Shown: in pieces, positions 1 through 7,097 of the stretch
Layout of the letters: each line of letters starts with the position of its first letter
Numbering within the stretch: the stretch's first letter is position 1
NCBI GenBank assembly: GCA_913042895.1
Contig: CAJWMQ010000003.1
Span: 1-50,918, forward strand
Direction: 5' to 3'
Length of the DNA: 50,918 nt
From: an uncultured Verrucomicrobiales bacterium
GTDB lineage: Bacteria > Verrucomicrobiota > Verrucomicrobiia > Limisphaerales > UBA1100
The notes under the pieces: generated by a model
Databases searched by the model: none
Told to the model about the DNA's origin: nothing
The model's input: the letters and a program-made list of their open reading frames with translations, nothing else
Program-made: the position numbers and the translations under genes

Positions 1-26
1 AAACGCCGCAGGTTGGCCGCGCTTTC

Positions 27-1070
27 ATGACGGCGTTTTCACTGTTTCGGCGGGGTATGGTCGCAGGAATTTTCCTGTGTGCGATTTTCTGGACTGCTGC
101 TGCTGCGCCATTTCCTGAGAAACCGATTACGGTGATCGTGCCCTTTGCAGCCGGCGGCGGTAGCGACACGTTCGTCCGCATTTTTCTCAAGGCGATACGC
201 GAGCACGACCTTGCGCCGCAGCCGTTTGTGGTGAAAAACATTGGCGGGGCCGGAGGCACGATCGGCAGTCGGGCGGCATTGGAGTCAAAGCCGGATGGCT
301 ACACGATTCTTTGCCTACACGATGGGATGTACACGGCTCAACATTACGGCAACGCCGATTGGGGGCCGGCGGATTTCACGCCGATCGCGGCCACGGGCAG
401 AAGTGGGGTCGTGGTGGCGGTAGCTGATAACTCGCCTTACAAGGATTTGGCCGAGTTGATGGCGGACGCAGTGGCTCGGCCATACCAATTGGTTTACGGC
501 ACCAACCTGGGGGCGCCGAATCATTACTCAGCGTTGTTTCTGCAAAACGGCAAGCCGGGGGCCAAATTCCGATTTACACAAACGGGCGGCGGGGCCAAGC
601 GGCTGGCTCAGCTCAAAGGTGGCCACGTGGACGTAACCGGGTTTTCGGTGGCGGAGTACGAGCCCTTCAAGGAGGCGGGTATCCGAGCGTTGGCGGTGTT
701 GAGCGAGGAACGGGAAGCGGCTTTGCCGGACCTGCCGACGGCTCGCGAGCAGGAGGTGGATGCGATCCACGGGCTGATGCAGTTTTGGTGGGCGCCGAAA
801 GGGACGCCGCCGGATCGAGTGGCGTATTTGGAAAAGCTTTTACGGCAGGTGATGGAGACGTCAACAGTGCAGGCGCGTTTGGCTCAACTGCACGTGGAAC
901 CGGAATTTCATGTGGGAGTCGATTTACAGGCCGTGATTCAGGAGCGCAGTCGGGATTTGGAGGGTCTTCAATTGGAGAAACCGGCGGCCTTGCCGCCCGT
1001 GCATTGGCTGGTGCTGGGCTTTGTGGGGCTGTGCTCGGTATGGGTTTGGCGGGAGGACAAGCCGGTATGA
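27..1070 (+). CDS. tctC: TctC/Bug-family solute-binding protein of a tripartite tricarboxylate transporter, with C-terminal membrane helix
   Basis: A 347-residue extracytoplasmic binding protein that should capture a carboxylate and deliver it to the TctA permease. A signal peptide covers about residues 1-27, followed by the Bug-family opening PFPEKPITVIVPFAAGGGSD, whose GGGSD loop is the family's ligand-carboxylate binding turn. Ordinary members end after the second lobe at about 320-330 residues. This one continues into a hydrophobic stretch (about residues 322-341, HWLVLGFVGL...) that looks like a transmembrane anchor. The stop overlaps the tctA start by four bases (ATGA at 1067-1070), so the two are translationally coupled. 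The usual small membrane subunit TctB is absent. The ATG at 27 fits the signal peptide; upstream context is cut by the window edge. Confidence 0.88.
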   Translation: MTAFSLFRRGMVAGIFLCAIFWTAAAAPFPEKPITVIVPFAAGGGSDTFVRIFLKAIREHDLAPQPFVVKNIGGAGGTIGSRAALESKPDGYTILCLHDGMYTAQHYGNADWGPADFTPIAATGRSGVVVAVADNSPYKDLAELMADAVARPYQLVYGTNLGAPNHYSALFLQNGKPGAKFRFTQTGGGAKRLAQLKGGHVDVTGFSVAEYEPFKEAGIRALAVLSEEREAALPDLPTAREQEVDAIHGLMQFWWAPKGTPPDRVAYLEKLLRQVMETSTVQARLAQLHVEPEFHVGVDLQAVIQERSRDLEGLQLEKPAALPPVHWLVLGFVGLCSVWVWREDKPV

Positions 1071-2524
1071 TCGAGTTGTTTGCATCTCCTACGTTGTTAG
1101 GGCTGACGTTGCTCGGAGTGTTTCTGGGCATCACGGTTGGGGCCGTGCCGGGGTTGACGGGCACGATGCTGATCGCGCTTGCCTTACCGCTGACGTTCAC
1201 GATGGAGCCGGTGGCGGCGTTGGTGTTGCTGGTGGCCATGTACGTGGGGGCGGTGAGTGGCGGTTTGATCAGCGCCACCTTGTTGCGAATGCCGGGCACG
1301 CCGGCGGCGGTGATGACGACGTTGGATGGTTATCCCATGGCGAGGGCGGGCCGACCGGGCCGGGCGTTGGGACTGGGTATTGGGGCTTCGTTGGTGGGCG
1401 GGTTGGTGTCATGGCTGGCGTTGTGGCAATTGTCCGAGCCGATGGCGGAGTGGTCCACGCGGTTGGGGCCGTTCGAGTATTTTTCGCTGGTGATTCTGGC
1501 GCTGGCGCTGTTGGCGGGCATGGGGGAATCGACGCGGGCGCGAGGTTTGTTAGCGGGTGGACTGGGCGTGCTGGCGGCCATGCCGGGCGTGCATCCAGCC
1601 ACGGGCGAACTGCGCTGGACCTTTGACATGACGGCATTGAATGAAGGCTTTCGGCTGATTCCCGTGCTAATCGGTATGTTCGCCATCGGCAAAATTTTGG
1701 GCGATCTGACGGGCGCCGATGGCAAGGTGGAACAAGCCAAAGGCGAGGACGGCGCGTGGGTGCCGTGGAAAACTTGGAAGACGCAGGCGGTGAACCTTCT
1801 ACGCTCCTCGGGCTTGGGCACGTTGATCGGCGTGTTGCCCGGCGTGGGCGCAAACGTTGGTTCGCTGGCGGCGTACATGACGGCGAAACGGGCCTCGAGG
1901 ACACCGGAACAATTCGGTAAAGGCAGCGAGGAAGGCATTGTGGCTTCCGAGGCGGCGAACAACGCCACGGTGGGCGGGGCGCTGATTCCGCTGATCGCGC
2001 TGGGCGTGCCGGGCAGCGTGATTGGGGCCGTGCTCCTGGGAGCGTTGATCGTGCACGGCCTGCAGCCCGGGCCGTTACTCTTTCGGCAAAACCCCGAGGC
2101 GGTGTACGCAATCATCGGCTCGGTGCTGGTGGCGAACGTGATGATGTCTGCCCTGATGCTCGGCGGCGCCCGCTGGATCGCCCGGCTCTCGGCGGTGCCG
2201 CAACAGGTGATGATGCCTGTGATCACGCTCTGTTGCTTGTGGGGTGCGTACGCCCTGAACGGACAGTTGGTGGACGTGGTGGTGATGCTGGCCTTCGGCG
2301 TGATCGGTTGGCGCATGGAAAAAGCGAAGCTGCCGCTGGCCGCCTTTGTGATCGGCTTCGTGCTGGCGCCGGTGGCCGAGGAAAACCTGTGCGCGGGGTT
2401 GATGGCGAGCGGCGGAAGCTACGCGCCGCTGGTGACGCGGCCTTTGTCCCTGGTGATGCTAATCGGCGCGGCGGTGTTATTGCTTCGCAAGAATAACGTT
2501 TCCGCTCCGGACACATCTTCGTAA
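1067..2524 (+). CDS. tctA: TctA-family large membrane subunit of tripartite tricarboxylate transporter
   Basis: A 485-residue polytopic permease close to the usual 500 residues. Both family signatures are visible: near the start VGAVPGLTGTMLIALALPLT and PGTPAAVMTTLDGYPMA, and in the second half a repeat of the same fold, GVLPGVGANVGS, then EAANNATVGGALIPLIALGVPG and GLQPGPLLF. Many hydrophobic segments place it in the inner membrane, where it would move the TctC-bound carboxylate using an ion gradient. The reading frame is open back to 785, but the ATG at 1067 is chosen because it overlaps the tctC stop (ATGA) and begins exactly where homologues begin. A cytoplasmic-type sulfatase follows after 12 bases. 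Confidence 0.9.
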   Translation: MIELFASPTLLGLTLLGVFLGITVGAVPGLTGTMLIALALPLTFTMEPVAALVLLVAMYVGAVSGGLISATLLRMPGTPAAVMTTLDGYPMARAGRPGRALGLGIGASLVGGLVSWLALWQLSEPMAEWSTRLGPFEYFSLVILALALLAGMGESTRARGLLAGGLGVLAAMPGVHPATGELRWTFDMTALNEGFRLIPVLIGMFAIGKILGDLTGADGKVEQAKGEDGAWVPWKTWKTQAVNLLRSSGLGTLIGVLPGVGANVGSLAAYMTAKRASRTPEQFGKGSEEGIVASEAANNATVGGALIPLIALGVPGSVIGAVLLGALIVHGLQPGPLLFRQNPEAVYAIIGSVLVANVMMSALMLGGARWIARLSAVPQQVMMPVITLCCLWGAYALNGQLVDVVVMLAFGVIGWRMEKAKLPLAAFVIGFVLAPVAEENLCAGLMASGGSYAPLVTRPLSLVMLIGAAVLLLRKNNVSAPDTSS

Positions 2525-2536
2525 GGTCGCCCGCTC

Positions 2537-3934
2537 ATGAGCGAACGGCCCAACATTCTCTGGTACTGCACCGATCAGCAACGCTTCGATACCATTGGCG
2601 CGCTGGGTAACCCGCACGTACGCACGCCGGTGATAGATCAACTGGTGCGCGATGGCGTGGCATTTACGCATACCTACTGCCAAAGCCCGATTTGCACGCC
2701 AAGCCGGGCGAGCTTCATGTCCGGCCTGTACCCCAGCCGCGTGCACAATACGCGCAACGGGAACGCCACCTTTCCCAACTGGCCGCCAGTGATCAGTAAG
2801 CTGATGGCCGATGTCGGCTACGAGTGTGGGTTGATCGGGAAATTTCATCTGCAAAGCTCGGGCCGCCGCACGGAGCCGCGGATTGATGACGGGTTCAGCT
2901 TTTGGAAATTTAGCCACGCTCCGCGCGACGACTGGGAGGAAGGCCACGATTACGCCGAATGGGTTCGCGAACAGGGTGGCGATCTGAATGCCTTGCGCGA
3001 AAGCGACGACCGCGTGCCCACCGAACTGCATCAAACCACCTGGGCTTCCGAGCGGTCGATCGAGTTCATTCGCCAACCACACGCCGGCCCGTGGATGTTG
3101 AACGTGAACATTTACGACCCGCATCCGCCCTTCATTCCACCGCGTTCTTATGCCGAGCAGTTTGATCCCGCGGCCATGCCCGGGCCGCACTTTCTCGAAA
3201 GCGACATGGCGGCGCAGGCGAAGCTGGCCGATTGCGATTTTCAGGACGAGGTGCGCACGCCCGAGGAACACGATGCCCATGCGGTTCAGGCGCGGTACTA
3301 TGCGATGATCGCCCAGATCGACGACCAGTTTGCCCGCATTCTGCAAACTCTCGACGAAACCGGCCAGCGTGACAACACGGTGATTGTCTTTACCAGCGAC
3401 CACGGCGAAGCGCTGGGTGACCACGGGTTGATGTACAAAGGCTGTCGGTTTTACGAAGGGCTGGTGCGGATTCCTCTGATCATTTCCTGGCCGGGCCGGT
3501 TTGTGGCTGATCACCAAAGCGATGCGTTGGTGGAACTGCTCGACCTCTCGGCGACCCTGCTGGATATCGCGGGCGTTGAAATGCCGGATTATTTTCAGGG
3601 CGCGAGCCTGCGGTCGATCCTCGAAGGACGCGATTTGTCCGACGCTCATCGCAACTTCGTGCGCAGTGAATACTTCGACGCTCTGGACCCGCATTTCACC
3701 GGAGGCTCGGGCACCTACGCCACCATGCACCGCACACGCACGCACAAGCTGTGCGTGTACCACGGCAAAGGCGTGGGGGAATTGTTCGATCTGGAAAACG
3801 ATCCGTGGGAACACGAAAACCTCTGGGACGATCCCACGCACGCCGACCTCAAGCACCGTTTGCTGGCCGAAAGTTTTGACGCCCATGTGCTACTGACCAC
3901 CGACGTCGGCTCCGAGCGCATCGCCCCTATGTAG
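2537..3934 (+). CDS. Type I sulfatase, no signal peptide (predicted cytoplasmic)
   Basis: A 465-residue sulfatase that begins directly with MSERPNILWYCTDQQ, leaving no room for a signal peptide, so it should act in the cytoplasm, unlike the other sulfatases here. The formylglycine motif CTPSR is at about residues 53-57. The first metal site reads TDQQ (Asp then Gln), as in choline-sulfatase and phosphonate monoester hydrolase relatives. GKFHL supplies the Lys/His pair, and SDHGEALGDHG followed by the MYKG lysine supplies the C-terminal metal site. It starts 12 bases after tctA, implying co-transcription and a substrate imported by TctCA, perhaps a sulfated sugar acid (inference). The exact substrate cannot be read from sequence. 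Confidence 0.9.
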   Translation: MSERPNILWYCTDQQRFDTIGALGNPHVRTPVIDQLVRDGVAFTHTYCQSPICTPSRASFMSGLYPSRVHNTRNGNATFPNWPPVISKLMADVGYECGLIGKFHLQSSGRRTEPRIDDGFSFWKFSHAPRDDWEEGHDYAEWVREQGGDLNALRESDDRVPTELHQTTWASERSIEFIRQPHAGPWMLNVNIYDPHPPFIPPRSYAEQFDPAAMPGPHFLESDMAAQAKLADCDFQDEVRTPEEHDAHAVQARYYAMIAQIDDQFARILQTLDETGQRDNTVIVFTSDHGEALGDHGLMYKGCRFYEGLVRIPLIISWPGRFVADHQSDALVELLDLSATLLDIAGVEMPDYFQGASLRSILEGRDLSDAHRNFVRSEYFDALDPHFTGGSGTYATMHRTRTHKLCVYHGKGVGELFDLENDPWEHENLWDDPTHADLKHRLLAESFDAHVLLTTDVGSERIAPM

Positions 3935-4167
3935 CGGGCCAGAAAGGATTTTCCCTAGAGTGTGTAGCCAGTGATCGTGGGCGTAGGGTTTTGACCGTTT
4001 CAGCGGTGCTTCAAAAATGAGCATAAACCGGCTCTCCGCAACGTACTGCTCTCGACCATTCAAATTGCCAGATTCGGCATAAGTGTTGGGGCTTAACCGG
4101 TTCGCTCGTGGCACGATATGAAATGGTTGATTCGTTGCGCGTTTGCCCGCAGTCTTGGCCTGTTCCC

Positions 4168-5547
4168 ATGAATATTCGTCCTTGTCTTTGGTTGCTTTGG
4201 TTTTTTGGCATTTTTTCGGTTTCGGCAAGTCAGCCGAACATGGTGTTTATCATCGCGGACGACTGCACGTTTCGGGATATCGGGTGTTATGGTGGGCAGG
4301 CGAAGACGCCGCATATCGACCGGTTGGCCACCGAAGGGATGCGGTTCACCCGTTGCTTTCAGGCGGCACCGATGTGTTCGCCCACGCGGCATAATATTTA
4401 CACGGGCCTGTATCCGGTGAAGAGCGGCGCGTGGCCGAATCACACGCGGACCTATCCGCACGTGAAAAGTATTGTGCATCACCTGCAACCGCTGGGCTAT
4501 CGCGTGACGCAGACGGGCAAGACGCACATTAACCCGCGCACAGTGTTTCCATTTGAGAACATGGGCGGCAAGAACCCGGATATGAAATACATCGACCGGC
4601 TCTTTGCCGAGACGGTCAATGGCGGTAAAGATGGCAAACCGTTTTGTCTGTTCGCCTGTTCCAATGAACCGCACACGCCGTGGGACAAAGGCGATGCCTC
4701 GGCTTATCCGCCGGCTAAGGTGAAGCTGCCGCCGTACATCGTGGACACGCCGCGTGTGCGCGAGGATTTCTCAAAGTACCTTGCGGAGATCACCTATTTC
4801 GATTCACAGGTGGGCGAGATTCTAGCGTTGTTAGAGAAACATCAACTAGCGGATAACACGCTGGTGATGGTTGTGAGCGAACAGGGTAGTGCGTTTCCGT
4901 TTGCCAAATGGACCTGCTACGATCACGGATTGCAATCGGCGATGATCGTGCGCTGGCCCGGCAAGGTGAAGGCCGGCAGTGTGACTGACGCGATGGTGGA
5001 ATATGTGGACGTGACCCCGACTTTCGTGGACGTGGCCAGTGGGCAGCCGGTGGCACCGATGGATGGCCGGAGTTTTCTGCCGGTTTTGGAGGGTCGGACG
5101 CAGAAGCATAAGGAACAGGTTTTCGGTATCATGACCACGCGCGGGATTATCAACGGCACGGATGCGTATGCCATCCGGTCGGTGCGGGAGGAGCGCTACA
5201 AGCTGATCGTGAACCTGAATCACGAAAGTAAATTTACCAATGCTTGCACCAAGATGCCCTTGTTTCTCTCGATGGTGGAAAAGGCCAAGGCTGGCGATGC
5301 AACGGCTCGTCGGTTGGTGGACGCCTATCATCACCGTCCGGCGGTGGAGTTGTATGACCTGAAAACCGACCCTCTGGAGATGACCAACCTCGCTGGGCGT
5401 CCCGGTAGTGAAGCGCACATCAAGCGGCTACGCTCCAAGCTGGAGGCGTGGATGAAGGAGCAGGGTGACAAGGGTGTGGAGACCGAATTAAAAGCCCGAG
5501 AGCGCCAGGGTGGCGGTCGGAAAAAGAATAATCCTAAGAAGAAATAG
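4168..5547 (+). CDS. Secreted sulfatase with Glu-Gln in place of the C-terminal metal-site Asp-Asn/His
   Basis: A 459-residue sulfatase with signal peptide (MNIRPCLWLLWFFGIFSVSA). The frame is open from 4108, but the ATG at 4168 is preferred because it starts the signal peptide. The formylglycine motif CSPTR is at residues 70-74, the IIADD metal site at 28-32, and GKTH gives Lys118/His120. The segment that normally reads S-D-N/H-G reads SEQG (residues 237-240), followed by FAKWTCYDHG. The rest of the active site looks intact, so this is probably a specialised subfamily rather than a dead enzyme. It is followed after one base by the next sulfatase. The 233-bp gap before it shows no convincing promoter. 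Confidence 0.88.
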   Translation: MNIRPCLWLLWFFGIFSVSASQPNMVFIIADDCTFRDIGCYGGQAKTPHIDRLATEGMRFTRCFQAAPMCSPTRHNIYTGLYPVKSGAWPNHTRTYPHVKSIVHHLQPLGYRVTQTGKTHINPRTVFPFENMGGKNPDMKYIDRLFAETVNGGKDGKPFCLFACSNEPHTPWDKGDASAYPPAKVKLPPYIVDTPRVREDFSKYLAEITYFDSQVGEILALLEKHQLADNTLVMVVSEQGSAFPFAKWTCYDHGLQSAMIVRWPGKVKAGSVTDAMVEYVDVTPTFVDVASGQPVAPMDGRSFLPVLEGRTQKHKEQVFGIMTTRGIINGTDAYAIRSVREERYKLIVNLNHESKFTNACTKMPLFLSMVEKAKAGDATARRLVDAYHHRPAVELYDLKTDPLEMTNLAGRPGSEAHIKRLRSKLEAWMKEQGDKGVETELKARERQGGGRKKNNPKKK

Positions 5548-5548
5548 A

Positions 5549-7093
5549 ATGAAACGAATCGTCACAATCCTTGCCTGCTTGTTGGCGCTGCCGTTGGTGG
5601 CGGCGAAGCGGCCGAACATTTTGTTTATCTACACGGACGACCAGTCCACGCGCACGGTTGGCAGCTATGATGAGGCGTTTGATTTTGTGAAGACGCCGAA
5701 CATCGACGCGCTAGCCGCCGCGGGCGTGCGGTTTGAGAAGGCATACATCGGTTCGTGGTGTATGCCTTCGCGCGCGACGATGTTGACCGGTCACCACCAG
5801 CACGGCATTGAGTCCATGCGTATGGAGGGTAAGTATCCGGGTAGCGCATATGATGCAGACAAGTGCCCGTTTTGGCCGTCCGTCTTTCGCAAGCACGGCT
5901 ATGTGACCGCGCAGATCGGCAAGTGGCATACCGGTGTGGATGGCGGTTTCGGGCGCGATTGGGATTACCAGATCATATGGAACCGGCCCAAGTACGTGGA
6001 GAATTCGCCGAATTATTATTACGATCAGCTCACCGAGTTTAACGGCGGCAAACCCCAGATGGTGGAGGGATACACCACCGACAATTACACCGACTGGGCG
6101 ATTGAATTCATCAACGGCAAAGGGCGCGCGGACAAGCAGAAGCCTTGGTATCTCTGGCTCTGCTACGGCGCCGTGCACGGACCATTTACGCCGGCTGACC
6201 GTCACAAGGGCGATTACAAGAACGCCAAGCCGCCCATGCCCAAGGACGTGTATCCGCCGCGCCCGGGCAAGCCGAAGTACGTGCAGAAGATGGAGCATTG
6301 GGAGCCGAAAAACGGCGTGCCGGTAGAGCGCAAGGTGCGTGAGCTGGGGCCGGTAGGCATGAGAGATATTCCCGGTCGGCCGTTGCGTGACTGGATCCAG
6401 CAATACCACGAAGGCGTGCGCGCGATTGACGAGGGTGTGGGCCGAGTGCTGCAGGCGCTGAAGGATTCCGGCCAGGACGAGGACACGTTGATTGTTTTTA
6501 CCTCGGATCAAGGCTTCGCGTGGGGTCAGCATGGGTTCAAGTCCAAGGTGGGCCCTTACCATGCCTCGGTGGCCGCGCCCTTGATCATTCGCGCGCCGGT
6601 CGCCAAGGCAAAGGCGACGGCCGGTCGCGTGGTGTCGGAGCCAGTGAGCGGCGTGGATTTGCCGCCGACCTTTTTTGCGCAGGCCGGCTTGAAGCTGCCG
6701 TGGAACATGCACGGGGAAGATTTGAGCCCGCTGCTGGAGAGCCCCAAGGCCAAACGTCAGTCGCCGGCGATGCTGGTGCACACCGGCAAGTTGTACGGTT
6801 CAGCCACGGAGAAGATTCCGACTGTCGATGATCCGGCGCTGTATCATGGGCCCGGCATACCGTGGTACGTGATGCTCGCCGAGGGTCGCTATAAATATGT
6901 GCGCAACCTAATCGAGGGCGAGGTGGAGGAGCTGTACGATCTCAATAAGGATCCCGAGGAGCTGGACAATCTTGCGCTCAAACCGCGGCACGCCAAGCGA
7001 TTGGCTGGTTTACGCGCGAGGGCGACCGAGGAGCTGCGCCGCACGAAGGCACCGTTTGTTGAAACCATGCCTAAACCATCCACTTTAAAATAA
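5549..7093 (+). CDS. Secreted sulfatase
   Basis: A 514-residue sulfatase with an N-terminal signal peptide (MKRIVTILACLLALPLVAA). The longer frame from 5510 overlaps the previous gene. The ATG at 5549, one base after the preceding stop, gives a clean signal peptide and is preferred. Key residues: YTDDQ (metal), CMPSR at 71-75 (formylglycine), GKWHTG, and FTSDQGFAWGQHGFKSK, where the second metal-site residue is Gln and a Lys follows. An insertion around residues 215-260, rich in Pro and Lys, separates the two halves of the catalytic domain. It lies in the plus-strand sulfatase run and is presumably made from the same transcript. Substrate unknown. Confidence 0.9.
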   Translation: MKRIVTILACLLALPLVAAKRPNILFIYTDDQSTRTVGSYDEAFDFVKTPNIDALAAAGVRFEKAYIGSWCMPSRATMLTGHHQHGIESMRMEGKYPGSAYDADKCPFWPSVFRKHGYVTAQIGKWHTGVDGGFGRDWDYQIIWNRPKYVENSPNYYYDQLTEFNGGKPQMVEGYTTDNYTDWAIEFINGKGRADKQKPWYLWLCYGAVHGPFTPADRHKGDYKNAKPPMPKDVYPPRPGKPKYVQKMEHWEPKNGVPVERKVRELGPVGMRDIPGRPLRDWIQQYHEGVRAIDEGVGRVLQALKDSGQDEDTLIVFTSDQGFAWGQHGFKSKVGPYHASVAAPLIIRAPVAKAKATAGRVVSEPVSGVDLPPTFFAQAGLKLPWNMHGEDLSPLLESPKAKRQSPAMLVHTGKLYGSATEKIPTVDDPALYHGPGIPWYVMLAEGRYKYVRNLIEGEVEELYDLNKDPEELDNLALKPRHAKRLAGLRARATEELRRTKAPFVETMPKPSTLK

Positions 7094-7097
7094 CCCT

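Noticed and set aside
3935-4167. 233-bp gap between the first two sulfatases, searched for a relic, promoter or small gene.
   Set aside because: All frames are broken or composition-like, and TTGACC at about 4000 has no -10 at a usable distance.
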